Source: Desulfobacteraceae bacterium
GTDB lineage: Bacteria; Desulfobacterota; Desulfobacteria; Desulfobacterales; JACKCP01
Assembly (NCBI GenBank): GCA_020633955.1
Contig: JACKCP010000002.1
Coordinates: 1 to 64,000 of the forward strand
Direction: 5' to 3'
Length of the DNA stretch: 64,000 nucleotides
Shown one piece after another: positions 8,231 through 16,480 of this stretch; position 1 is the first letter of the stretch; every line of letters starts with the position of its first letter. Made by a program: the position numbers and the translations under genes. The notes beneath the pieces are model-generated. The model saw only the letters and a list, made by a program, of their open reading frames with translations, did no database searches and was not told where the DNA came from.

Positions 8231-8271
8231 CTAATTAATGATTGACCGAAACCGAGAATTTTTTGTTCAGC
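8231..8271 (-). repeat. dispersed repeat, inverted copy (core only)
   Basis: Read on the minus strand this is GCTGAACAAAAAATTCTCGG then TTTCGGTCAATCATTAATTA. It matches 13915-13956 and 19206-19250 on the plus strand almost base for base over about 40 nt. It lies in non-coding DNA. Confidence 0.6.
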
Positions 8272-9014
8272 AATTAATTATAAATAGCCGCAGCCATCAT
8301 ACTGTATAAAGGCTAATACATTAAAAAGTTTTACAGATAAACAAAACTTTTTTGCTTTTTAACATAATTTGGGCTTACTGAATAACTCCACTTTACCCTA
8401 TATTCTCGAAAATGTTCAAGATATAGGGAGATTACCAGCACCAGATTTAGAAAAAACTTAATAATTCAAGTCCATGTGCAACATTTTTTATGGCAACATA
8501 CTGAAAAAGATTTAATCTTGATTAGATAAAATCAGAGTGTAAGTATAATTATATTAAACAGATATAAATAATAAAAAAACCTAATTAACAGTTTAAAATA
8601 TTAATCATCAATTAATAAATATTTATTTATATTTTATTTTTAAATCAAATCTAACAGCTAACTGTCTTAAAAAACATTTTATCTTGATAAGTCAGAGAAG
8701 AAATTAAAGAGTTGTAAATATTGGATTTATAACACTCAAAAAGCAATTTTCTTTAGATATTAATTATTAAAAAAGAGAAAAATTACTTTTCAGCCACCAG
8801 CCTAAAGAATAATTATCTTAACAGCAAAACTAATTTTAACTCAGCCATAGTAAAGAAAAATACAGCATAAGACTGCGTCAAGAAATTGAGTTATTGTCTT
8901 TACAATATGGCCGATAAAAAAATTTCCGGCAAACCAAATCCGAATTAAAAATAGCTAGAAAAAAGATCCATAAAATACACTGGCAAAATATTTAATAAAG
9001 CCAGATATGGATAG

Positions 9015-9206
9015 TTAACTGGATTTAGTACAGGTTTTAACCCTTGGATTCCATTCCGCTATATCTACAATAAGCTCAACTGTCTTGTAACGTTTTTTAG
9101 TAGCATCGTCATAGCGGTATCTGACACATACAAGCTGTTCTCCGTACTTTTCACTAAGCCTTTTTGTACCTCTTTGGCCAGGCTTGAGATGAAGTCTGGT
9201 TCTCAT
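9015..9206 (-). CDS. conserved hypothetical small protein (63 aa)
   Basis: I do not know a function. The sequence begins MRTRLHLKPGQRGTKRL and contains VCVRYRYD and KTVELIVD, a pattern I recall from short hypothetical proteins in many proteobacteria. It is basic, with no membrane segment. The start at 9206 is chosen because GGGAGAGG lies 6 nt upstream; an in-frame upstream start at 9245 lacks a ribosome site. It stands alone, divergent from cheD. The strong Shine-Dalgarno and family-like sequence make it a real gene despite its size. Confidence 0.7.
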   Translation of the reverse strand: MRTRLHLKPGQRGTKRLSEKYGEQLVCVRYRYDDATKKRYKTVELIVDIAEWNPRVKTCTKSS

Positions 9207-9409
9207 TATAAACCTCTCCCTTAAACCGATTAATATTCTGAACAATAATTGAACAGTATTTAATAGTTTAAATATTAATAAATTTGTTAACAGGAAATCT
9301 GTAAAAGATTACTAATCATAAAAAAATTGACTTTTCAAGTCCAAATATCTAAAATTTCTAAAATATTATAAAAGAATATTACAAAAAAAATAAAAAAGGC
9401 CTGCAAATA

Positions 9410-9907
9410 TTGAGTAATAAAGACAATTCTGTTCATAATTATTTTATTCAGCCTGGATACATTTATCTTCCTGTTTCACAGACTAAAATTTCAGCAGTAC
9501 TTGGATCTTCAGCTGCTGTTGCAATATATGACAAGAGCAAAAAAACCGGAGGAATGACCCACTTTCTTTATCCGGAAAAACTTGACACTGACAAGCCAAG
9601 AGCAATTTACGGAGATGTATCTACATTAACACTTATCAAGATGCTTCTTGCCAAAGGTTCAAAAAAAAAATATCTTGAAGCCCAACTTTTTGGCGGGGCT
9701 TTTAACAGTAAATACTCAAGTGAAGATATTGGAAAAAGCAATATCCTTTCAGCCAGAAAAATACTTGAAAGGGAAAATATCCCACTTGCATCTGAAGATA
9801 CTGGCGGCGAAAAAGGAAGAAAAATTATTTTTGATACTTATACAAACGAAATCGTAATTTTAAAGGTTGACAAACTAAGACAATCAGACTGGTATCCGTA
9901 CTCATGA
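9410..9907 (+). CDS. cheD: CheD-family protein with Cys-to-Ser substitution at the active site
   Basis: CheD deamidates or demethylates chemoreceptor glutamines and binds CheC. 165 aa. Family pattern seen: VLGSSAAVAIYD, GGMTHFLYP, LFGGAFN, ARKILERENI, ASEDTGGEKGRKIIFDT. Against Thermotoga CheD the catalytic His is kept (His51, same 17-residue spacing), the catalytic Thr aligns with Ser28, and the nucleophilic Cys is Ser34. Deamidase activity is therefore doubtful; a binding role is possible. TTG start behind AAGG. It overlaps the next gene by 4 nt (ATGA), so the two are co-translated. No chemotaxis genes are nearby. Confidence 0.85.
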   Translation: MSNKDNSVHNYFIQPGYIYLPVSQTKISAVLGSSAAVAIYDKSKKTGGMTHFLYPEKLDTDKPRAIYGDVSTLTLIKMLLAKGSKKKYLEAQLFGGAFNSKYSSEDIGKSNILSARKILERENIPLASEDTGGEKGRKIIFDTYTNEIVILKVDKLRQSDWYPYS

Positions 9908-11103
9908 TAAAACATCTTGAAGACAAAATTAAATTAAATAGACTTTTAAACCTTGGCACAGATCTTAACAGAATCCATGATCCTGATGCTCTTATGGAAA
10001 GAATATTAAAAGAAGCCCGGGATTTCTGCAGCGCTGATGCCGGCTCAATTTATATTGCAGAAAAAAATCATCTTTTAATCTCATATATTCAAAATGACAC
10101 CCTTAGTGAAAACAAAGTTGTATACAAAGAACATCATGTACCAATTGATAATTTCAGCATAGCCGGATATTGCGCAAAAACAGGTGAAATAGTTCTTCTT
10201 AATGATGTTTCAGATATTGGCTCTGATCTCCCGTTTAAATTTAATTCAGACTTTGATGAAATGACAGGGTATAAAACTAAATCAATTCTTTCCATACCAA
10301 TGAAAGGAAGTCTTGACAGAGTAATTGGAGTGCTCCAGATTATAAATCCCCTAAAAAATAACACAGTCTCAGGGATATTTACTGAAGAAGACACAAAAAC
10401 TCTTCTTCATTTTGCCGGAATAGCAGCAGTTGCTCTTCAAAAGGCACAGCTTACAAAATCAATAATACTAAAAATGATCCAGATGGCAGAACTTCATGAT
10501 CCTTCTGAAACAGGAGCTCATGTACACAGAGTCTCGGCATATTCCACAGAACTCTATATTGCCTGGGCAGTGAAAAACAATATCTCACCTGAAGAAATTG
10601 ACAGGAACAAGGATATTTTGAAGCTTGTGGCTATGGTACATGATATAGGAAAAGTGGCAATATCCGATCTAATACTAAAAAAACCTGGCAAACTTACTGA
10701 TGAAGAATATGAAATCATGAAAAAGCATACTGTATTCGGTGCAAAAATGTTTGAGGAGGAACATTCAGAATTTGACCAGGCTGCAAGAGAAGTTATTTTA
10801 AATCACCATGAAAGATGGGACGGCAATGGCTATCCAGGACTTTGCCCAGCTCCAGATTATGAATCAGATAAAAAAACACAGGGTAAAAAAGGAAAAGAAA
10901 TACCTTTGTTTGGAAGAATAGTATCAATTGCAGATGTATTTGACGCTCTGTCTTCAAAAAGATGTTACAAAGACCCATGGCCTCATGAAAAGGTCATTGA
11001 TTTTCTAAAAGAGAATTCCGGTAAAATGTTTGATCCGGAACTGATTGAGATTTTTATTGATAACATTGACATAATGAACTCCATAAGCCAAAAGTTCAGG
11101 TAA
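9904..11103 (+). CDS. GAF domain / HD-GYP cyclic-di-GMP phosphodiesterase
   Basis: 399 aa. GAF sensor domain at about 15-180, short linker, HD-GYP domain at about 185-395. Metal and catalytic motifs are present: HDIGK (246-250), HH (301-302) and GNGYP (307-311), so hydrolysis of cyclic di-GMP is likely. About 16 extra residues lie between GYPG and the usual GKEIPLFGRI strand. No membrane segment, so it is cytoplasmic. It overlaps cheD by 4 nt, which suggests the CheD-like protein and the phosphodiesterase work together. The GAF ligand is unknown. Confidence 0.9.
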   Translation: MIKHLEDKIKLNRLLNLGTDLNRIHDPDALMERILKEARDFCSADAGSIYIAEKNHLLISYIQNDTLSENKVVYKEHHVPIDNFSIAGYCAKTGEIVLLNDVSDIGSDLPFKFNSDFDEMTGYKTKSILSIPMKGSLDRVIGVLQIINPLKNNTVSGIFTEEDTKTLLHFAGIAAVALQKAQLTKSIILKMIQMAELHDPSETGAHVHRVSAYSTELYIAWAVKNNISPEEIDRNKDILKLVAMVHDIGKVAISDLILKKPGKLTDEEYEIMKKHTVFGAKMFEEEHSEFDQAAREVILNHHERWDGNGYPGLCPAPDYESDKKTQGKKGKEIPLFGRIVSIADVFDALSSKRCYKDPWPHEKVIDFLKENSGKMFDPELIEIFIDNIDIMNSISQKFR

Positions 11104-11208
11104 CCAGCTTTTGCAACTGATTACCCAATATTTTTGAACAGAATTTGATTTTTAATTGAGTCCATAAGAATTAATGCAGCTGTTGAAATCAATTACAAAG
11201 ATAAATTA

Positions 11209-12282
11209 TCATTTTTTATCGGTTTTTTCATCTTTTTCAATTTTTTCACCAGGGTCTTTAGCATTAACAGGCTTTTTCACCCACTTGTTTTTGCCATACT
11301 TCAAATACCCCATAACATTATTGAATCTGACATCCTTTGATCTGTCAAATGGCAGAACATCCATATTCACAAGTGGAATAATGTAATCATATAAAGCCTT
11401 TGCCCCTCCGCCTGTAAGAACAAGATAGTCCATATCCCATTCATCAGCAAAAAGCCTGTCCATTGAGCTTACAATTTCCCTTGCAGCATATTCAAAAACC
11501 CTGTCCCTTAAATTTGCAATATTATACTCTTTGCCTTTAATCTTTATATGACCAGAATCAACAGCCTCAAAAAGCCTGTAAAGCTCAACCTGAATTCCGC
11601 TTTCTTTTTTCAGTTTTTCAGCAATTGCAAGAAAACTTCTGGATATTCCTAAATCAGTTGTGGAGGAACTCCTCTCGACATACTTCATTCTGTCAAAAAC
11701 AGTATAATCAGTTGTTTTAAATCCTATGTCAACAACTCCAACTTTCTGATTCGCAAGATCTCTGTTAATAACTCTGCCGTTTTCATCCATTAGAATATTA
11801 AATACAGATCCAAGGGGCTGAGGCATAAGCTGAACTGAATTTATATTCAGATGTTTGCTTATTTGTGAACCGTCAGGCATATGATACAAAACATTGTGCT
11901 CGCCCTGAAGAGTTTTTGCAAAAGTTTCGTTGTCATGGCTGAGATAAGCAACAGGAAGGCCGGAAATCACGTTCATTGTAATACCTTCTTCAGCATAAAT
12001 ACCGGCAGCTGTAATTGCAAGAATTCTTACAAAATCAGAAACAAGCCTTTCCTGATCAAGGGTAAACTCCCTAACAGCAGATTGCTTGGAAGCATAATCA
12101 CCTATGAAATAGGATTTTTTATCTATTGTCACATGAAGGTTATCTGTAAAGTCATTATTTCCAAAATTTGTTTTAAACTGGATATCTACAGGATCTCCTA
12201 TTACAGACTGAAATATATAGTTTTCCCTTCCATTGGATACCTTAGTAAAGCCAAAGCCAACATCAATACCAAGTACTTCCAT
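11209..12282 (-). CDS. ParM-like bacterial actin (plasmid-segregation actin family)
   Basis: 357 aa actin-fold ATPase of the ParM/Alp type. Phosphate-1 loop LGIDVGFGFTKV at the N terminus, phosphate-2 VVDIGFKTTDYTVF near the middle, adenosine motif VLTGGGAKAL near residue 305, and a Lys/Asp-rich tail. It is clearly distinct from MreB and FtsA elsewhere in the window. The start at 12282 has GGGAGG 5 nt upstream; a GTG at 12285 is too close to that site. It overlaps the trmO end by 20 nt and is the last gene of a ParA-TrmO-actin operon. No centromere-binding adaptor (ParR) is visible. Confidence 0.85.
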   Translation of the reverse strand: MEVLGIDVGFGFTKVSNGRENYIFQSVIGDPVDIQFKTNFGNNDFTDNLHVTIDKKSYFIGDYASKQSAVREFTLDQERLVSDFVRILAITAAGIYAEEGITMNVISGLPVAYLSHDNETFAKTLQGEHNVLYHMPDGSQISKHLNINSVQLMPQPLGSVFNILMDENGRVINRDLANQKVGVVDIGFKTTDYTVFDRMKYVERSSSTTDLGISRSFLAIAEKLKKESGIQVELYRLFEAVDSGHIKIKGKEYNIANLRDRVFEYAAREIVSSMDRLFADEWDMDYLVLTGGGAKALYDYIIPLVNMDVLPFDRSKDVRFNNVMGYLKYGKNKWVKKPVNAKDPGEKIEKDEKTDKK

Positions 12283-12982
12283 CACTACCTCCCAAAGATT
12301 TTACTATCTCTTTTATGTAAAGAACCTTCCCTTTGACTTCAAACCTGATATCAACATTATCAAATTCCATGCCAAAACTTTTAGAGCAGTTGTTTTCAAG
12401 ATAACTCGGCCTAGGATCATAACTCAAAATTTCATTTATGCTTTCCTTTAGAATTTCATTATCTTTTAAAAAATCCTCTGCCTGTAAAGAGAATTTGATT
12501 TCAAATTTCTTTTCTGGTTTTGAACCAAAATTTTTACACTCAGATTTTTCTATGGAATCGGCATATTTTATATAAGGTTTAATATCTATAACAGGAGTCT
12601 TGTCTGCGAAGTCACCTCCCCTTACAGTCAGAACAGTATTTTTCCCAAACTCAACCCCAACTAATTCAACAGCAGACATACCTGTAAAATTAGGCCTGAA
12701 CGGTGATCTTGAGGAAAAAACCCCTATTTTTTTATTCCCGCCAAGCCTCGGTGGTCTTACCAGTTTATTAAATCCAGATGAAATATTGTGATGAAAAATA
12801 AATAAAATCCATAAATGGGAAAAATTTTCTATACCTCTGAAAAAATCCTTGTCTGAAAATTCTTCAAACAGACAAATTTTTGACTCAACTGACGAGATAA
12901 TGCCGGATTGTCTTGGCAAACCAAACTTGGTTTTAAATGGAGAAATTATTTCTCCTACAGGACTTATTGTAAACTTATCCAT
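12263..12982 (-). CDS. trmO: tRNA m6t6A37 methyltransferase TrmO family (TsaA/YaeB)
   Basis: SAM-dependent methylation of t6A37 in threonine tRNAs by the beta-barrel TrmO fold. 239 aa (E. coli 235). Conserved signatures in order: GLPRQSGI, ENFSHLWILFIFHHN, KLVRPPRLGG, GVFSSRSPFRPNFTGMSAVEL and DKTPVIDIKPYIKYADS, then the smaller C-terminal domain. Apparently intact. It starts 6 nt after the parA stop without a clear Shine-Dalgarno, so it is probably translationally coupled. The location between two cytoskeletal ATPase genes is unusual. Confidence 0.88.
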   Translation of the reverse strand: MDKFTISPVGEIISPFKTKFGLPRQSGIISSVESKICLFEEFSDKDFFRGIENFSHLWILFIFHHNISSGFNKLVRPPRLGGNKKIGVFSSRSPFRPNFTGMSAVELVGVEFGKNTVLTVRGGDFADKTPVIDIKPYIKYADSIEKSECKNFGSKPEKKFEIKFSLQAEDFLKDNEILKESINEILSYDPRPSYLENNCSKSFGMEFDNVDIRFEVKGKVLYIKEIVKSLGGSDGSTWY

Positions 12983-12988
12983 AGTTAT

Positions 12989-13756
12989 TCAGGAATTGCA
13001 GCATTCATTATAAAGTGAAATAAATTCAGAGCTGAGCTTATGCTTTGGATCAAAATAAACCATTGGCTTTGAGGCATAATGTGACTCTTTAATTTTAACA
13101 GAGGAAGAAACAAGAGTATCAAAAACAGGCAGCCCTTCTTCTTTTAGCTCATTTAAAATTGCGGCAGGAAAATTTGCATTCTTCTGAAACTGATTTGCAA
13201 CTATTCCCTGAATCTGAAGTTTTGGATTATGATCTGCCTTTATTTCTGAGGCTGATCTGAAAACATTTTCAACAGCTTTTTTGGAAAAAGAATCACAGTC
13301 AAATGGAACGATGCACTCATCTGCTCCAATCAGTGCAGATCTTGTATAAAAATTAAGTGCAGGCGGAGTATCTATCCAGATCTCATCATAATCATTTTTT
13401 AAACTATCAAGAGCCTCCTTAAGTTTAAACATCTTATATCTTGACTCAAGCTTTTCCATTATTGAATCCAGTTCATCGTCTGCAGCCATTAAAAAAAGAT
13501 TTTCAAATTTTGTATTTATTATATATTTTGATGGGTCTGGACGTGTAAAAAAAGAATACAGAATATCCTTGTAATACCCAGATACACTTACATCCTTTGG
13601 CGGGGTTTCCCCAAGAAGATAAAAACTTGAATTACACTGGGAATCAAGGTCTATTACAAGAGTTTTTTTACCAGACATTGCCCCTACTGATGCAAGATTA
13701 CAGGTAATAGTTGATTTCCCAACTCCTCCCTTTTGATTAAAAACTACTTTTACCAT
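12989..13756 (-). CDS. orphan ParA/Soj-family ATPase
   Basis: 255 aa. Deviant Walker A KGGVGKST at 9-16 with the signature Lys, Walker B IWIDTPPAL, and DLDSQCNSS switch region. It lacks an N-terminal HTH and has no ParB downstream, so it is not the main chromosome-partition pair. AAGGAG lies 8 nt before the ATG. It is the first gene of the ParA-TrmO-actin operon, preceded by a 217-nt gap that carries a dispersed repeat. It may position a protein or complex rather than DNA. Confidence 0.88.
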   Translation of the reverse strand: MVKVVFNQKGGVGKSTITCNLASVGAMSGKKTLVIDLDSQCNSSFYLLGETPPKDVSVSGYYKDILYSFFTRPDPSKYIINTKFENLFLMAADDELDSIMEKLESRYKMFKLKEALDSLKNDYDEIWIDTPPALNFYTRSALIGADECIVPFDCDSFSKKAVENVFRSASEIKADHNPKLQIQGIVANQFQKNANFPAAILNELKEEGLPVFDTLVSSSVKIKESHYASKPMVYFDPKHKLSSEFISLYNECCNS

Positions 13757-13829
13757 AGCATGAACTCCTTTAATGAAGTAAGTGCAGATTAGATCTAAGC
13801 ATTGGAGCTAATTAGCGGCTGAAGGAAAG

Positions 13830-13956
13830 CTTTTTTTGTCCGTTTAGACCACAGATCCACAATATAATTCTCAAAATCTGGTAGTCATGAGGTTAGATTT
13901 TTCATCTTCCCTGAGCTGAACAAAAAAATTCTCGTTTTCCGCCAATCACTAATTAA
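13830..13956 (+). repeat. dispersed palindromic repeat, copy B
   Basis: Intergenic. The right half shares about 60 nt with 19190-19250 (GAGGTTAGATTTTTCATCTT, then the GAGCTGAAC...TTCTCGTTTTCCGCCAATCACT core). The core at 13915-13956 also matches the inverted copy at 8231-8271. The left end carries the TTTTTTTGTCCGTTTA element. Confidence 0.6.
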
Positions 13957-13973
13957 TATAGTTTTAAAAAAAA

Positions 13974-14429
13974 TCAAAATCCTCTTATTTCTTTAATTTC
14001 CTCATAAGCATTTTTTATTTCAACAAATTTTTCATGGGCAAAGTTTTTGAATTCATCTCCAAGATGTTCCACCTTATCAGGGTGATATTTTGCAACAAGC
14101 TCCCTGTAGGCTTTTTTTATTTCTTCATTTGAAGAATTTTCATCTAGGCCCAGTATTTCAAAACATGTTTTTATTTTATTTTTATCTGAAAAAGCTGAAT
14201 CTCTAAAATTTTTATAACCGTTTTTTTGATTTTTTGAATCCTGTGCTTTTTTGATTTTATTAACAAGGTAAATTATCCAGATGATTAAGGCCAAATCATC
14301 AGTGTAACCTATAAAGGGAATAAAATCCCTTATCAGGTCAAATGGAAATAAAAAATAAATAAGCCCAACAATTACAAGTATTGTTTTCAAAAAAATCCGC
14401 CACATAAAAAAGGGGAGATACCTCCCCAT
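13974..14429 (-). CDS. DUF1232 membrane segment fused to a C-terminal J domain
   Basis: 151 aa. The N-terminal half (about 8-60) has two hydrophobic stretches around FPFDLIRDFIPFIGYTDDLALI, the DUF1232/YkvA signature. The C-terminal part (about 88-148) is a J domain with KAYRELVAKYHPDK, including the HPD tripeptide needed to stimulate DnaK. A membrane-anchored co-chaperone is the likely reading; the client is unknown. It starts 6 nt after the AICAR formyltransferase gene, so it is co-transcribed with split purH. Confidence 0.82.
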   Translation of the reverse strand: MGRYLPFFMWRIFLKTILVIVGLIYFLFPFDLIRDFIPFIGYTDDLALIIWIIYLVNKIKKAQDSKNQKNGYKNFRDSAFSDKNKIKTCFEILGLDENSSNEEIKKAYRELVAKYHPDKVEHLGDEFKNFAHEKFVEIKNAYEEIKEIRGF

Positions 14430-14435
14430 TTAAAA

Positions 14436-15686
14436 TCAGTGCTTAAAACTTCTCTGACCGGTAAAAACCATTGCAGCATTAACCTCATTGCAGGCTTCAA
14501 TAGACTGGTAATCATTCATTGAGCCGCCAGGCTGAACAACTGCACTTACCCCTTCTTTAAGCCCAACATCTATTCCGTCTCTGAAAGGAAAAAAGGCATC
14601 ACTTATCATACATGAACCTTTAAGGCCTCCATTTTCATTTTTCACCCTTTCATCGATTTCCCTTTTTTTATCTTCACTTTCCAAAAGGTTATATGGAGTA
14701 CCAAAGGTTTCAAAGGCATATCTGTCTGCGAGCTTTTTATATGCCTTATCCCTGGCAATTTCTGCGACACCTACCCTGTCCTGCTCTCCTGTTCCAATTC
14801 CTATTGTAACCTCATCTTTTACATAGATTACAGAGTTGGAAGTTACACCGCTTTCAACAAGCCAGCCAAAAAGCATATCTTTCAGCTCTTTTTCATTTGG
14901 TTCCCTGTTTACCTTGTAGAGTTTTCCCTTATAATCGCATTCAGCCTTTTTAAAATCATTTGCTGATACAATTTCTGGTACAAACGACCATTGAGCAATA
15001 ATTCCACCGTCAATAAGACTTTTAAAGTCAATGGTTCTAAGGCCGACAAAGGACTGCAGCTTATTAATATTTCCTATCTGCATTACTCTTAAATTTTTCT
15101 TTTTCGCAAAAATTTCCATTACACCATCTTCATATTCAGGTGCAACAACAACCTCTGCGTACTGGGCGGCTATTGCTTCTGCCGTTGCCTTATCAACTGC
15201 CTTGTTAAGTGCAATACACCCGCCAAAGGCCGCAATTCTGTCTGCAAAATATGCCTTTGAATATGCAGATTCCAGAGTATCTGATTTAGCAACTCCACAA
15301 GGGTTGTTGTGCTTTACAATAACTGCAGCAGGGGAATCAGAAAAATATCTTAAAATATTCAAAGCATTATCAGCATCTGTTACGTTGGTTTTACCAGGAT
15401 GTTTTCCAGACTGCAGAAGTTCAATATCAGAAGCAAGGTAGGTACCAGGCTGTATTATCTTTGTATTTCCAAGAACTAGATTACCATTTGCAAGCCTGTA
15501 TAGTGCTGCTTCCTGGCCAGGATTTTCTCCATATCTCAGTCCTTTTGCCTGTCCTTCTATATCCCAGGCTACTTTTTCATAAAAAAGAGTCTGCCTGCCT
15601 TTGTCATCAGAAAAACTTATTTCCATGGAGGAAGGGAAATTATCACCTTCCATTCTTTTATACATTTCCTTAAGATCTTTTGCCAT
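14436..15686 (-). CDS. purH: AICAR formyltransferase (C-terminal half of split PurH)
   Basis: Formylates AICAR with 10-formyl-THF to FAICAR, the penultimate step of IMP synthesis. 416 aa. Seen: LRYGENPGQEAALY, KHNNPCGVA with the catalytic Lys-His pair, FADRIAAFGGCIALN, and the C-terminal DAFFPFRDGIDVG and QPGGSMND. In most bacteria this is fused to the IMP cyclohydrolase; here it is separate with about 50 extra N-terminal residues. Its ATG is in the same frame as the upstream gene, one codon after its TAA, behind AAGGAG. Confidence 0.92.
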   Translation of the reverse strand: MAKDLKEMYKRMEGDNFPSSMEISFSDDKGRQTLFYEKVAWDIEGQAKGLRYGENPGQEAALYRLANGNLVLGNTKIIQPGTYLASDIELLQSGKHPGKTNVTDADNALNILRYFSDSPAAVIVKHNNPCGVAKSDTLESAYSKAYFADRIAAFGGCIALNKAVDKATAEAIAAQYAEVVVAPEYEDGVMEIFAKKKNLRVMQIGNINKLQSFVGLRTIDFKSLIDGGIIAQWSFVPEIVSANDFKKAECDYKGKLYKVNREPNEKELKDMLFGWLVESGVTSNSVIYVKDEVTIGIGTGEQDRVGVAEIARDKAYKKLADRYAFETFGTPYNLLESEDKKREIDERVKNENGGLKGSCMISDAFFPFRDGIDVGLKEGVSAVVQPGGSMNDYQSIEACNEVNAAMVFTGQRSFKH

Positions 15687-15689
15687 TTT

Positions 15690-16376
15690 TTAATTCTCCT
15701 TGTTGTAACAGGGTTCAACCTGTTCCTGATAACTTGTTTTTTCGAGATATGATGCAATTGCCAGATCATAGTCTGCTGTATGCCTGAATGCCTTTGTTGC
15801 CAGTTCAAATCTGGTTTCAAGGTCAAGATATCCATCGTTCTTTTTCATTTTTTCAATTATTTTTACATAATCAGCAGGAGATACAACAGGAGAAACCCTT
15901 AAATAATTTTTAGCTGAAGCTCTTATCATACAGGGACCTCCTATATCAATATTTGCCCTTGCATTCTCAGGAGTTGAGTCCTCTAAGGCAATTGTTTCCT
16001 TAAAGGGATAAAGATTTACTACAACCATGTCAATTGGAAGTGCATCAGTTCTTTCAAGATCTTTTTTATGATAATCATTGTATGTTTCAGTAAGTATTCC
16101 CAGATAAATTTTAAAATCAAGTGTTTTTACAAGACCTCCCTGGGTTTCGGGCTGACCGGTGTAATCCGAAACCTGAAACAATACTTTTTTTGAATCATCT
16201 TTTAATATTTCACTTATCTTTGAGTAAGTTCCTCCAGTTGACAGTATTTTTATATCAGGGTTAATTTTAACAAGTTCTGGAACAAAGCTTTCAAGACCTG
16301 TTTTATCTGACACTGATATAAGAACAGTGTTGATTTTTACCAAATCATCAATTTTAGTTACAACATTTTTTCCCAT
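15690..16376 (-). CDS. purH: IMP cyclohydrolase (N-terminal half of split PurH)
   Basis: Closes FAICAR to IMP. 228 aa MGS-like domain. Seen: ISVSDKTGLESF, ILSTGGTY, TGQPETQGGLVKTL, VVVNLYPF, NIDIGGPCMIRASAKN. These are the PurH N-terminal signatures. It ends at TAA (15690-15692), followed after one codon by the in-frame ATG of the formyltransferase. The AAGGAG inside its last codons drives that second start, so the split looks genuine rather than a nonsense mutation. No purine or ZTP riboswitch is evident in the 170 nt upstream. Confidence 0.92.
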   Translation of the reverse strand: MGKNVVTKIDDLVKINTVLISVSDKTGLESFVPELVKINPDIKILSTGGTYSKISEILKDDSKKVLFQVSDYTGQPETQGGLVKTLDFKIYLGILTETYNDYHKKDLERTDALPIDMVVVNLYPFKETIALEDSTPENARANIDIGGPCMIRASAKNYLRVSPVVSPADYVKIIEKMKKNDGYLDLETRFELATKAFRHTADYDLAIASYLEKTSYQEQVEPCYNKEN

Positions 16377-16414
16377 TTTCTATCCTATTCTTTATTCTAA
16401 TTTTTTATCAAACA

Positions 16415-16480
16415 GCAGCTGAGCTAAAACTGCCTTTTTTGAACATTTTGGAGTCAGCTTCTAATTTAACCTCACATAAT
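16415..16480 (+). repeat. dispersed repeat, partial copy D (left end)
   Basis: AGCTAAAACTGCCTTTTTT, then a segment resembling 19107-19170 (CATTTTGGAGTCA, TTCTAATTTAACCTCA). About 70 percent alike by eye. Lies between the histidine-kinase end and the purH start. Confidence 0.4.

Larger units (their letters stand above)
8062..9014. other. 953-bp gene-free AT-rich interval
   Basis: No reading frame of credible coding character on either strand. It holds several inverted repeats: 8172-8201 (12-bp stem, one wobble, 6-nt loop), 8323-8352 (10-bp stem, nearly all A/T) and 8396-8428 (CCCTATAT / ATATAGGG). It also contains an inverted copy of the dispersed repeat at 8231-8271. No tRNA, tmRNA or rRNA signature was found. 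It may be decayed DNA between two gene blocks or contain an unrecognised small RNA. Confidence 0.6.

Noticed and set aside
8062..9014. tmRNA (ssrA) next to smpB
   Set aside because: ssrA often neighbours smpB, but no tRNA-like ends, no CCA and no tag-coding frame are seen in this interval.
11209..13756. Integrated plasmid or prophage carrying the ParA/ParM genes
   Set aside because: No integrase, replication protein, attachment repeats or phage genes; base composition is like the flanks.
15687..15692. Recoding (selenocysteine or pyrrolysine) at the purH split
   Set aside because: The stop is TAA, not TGA or TAG, and a good ribosome site precedes the next ATG.
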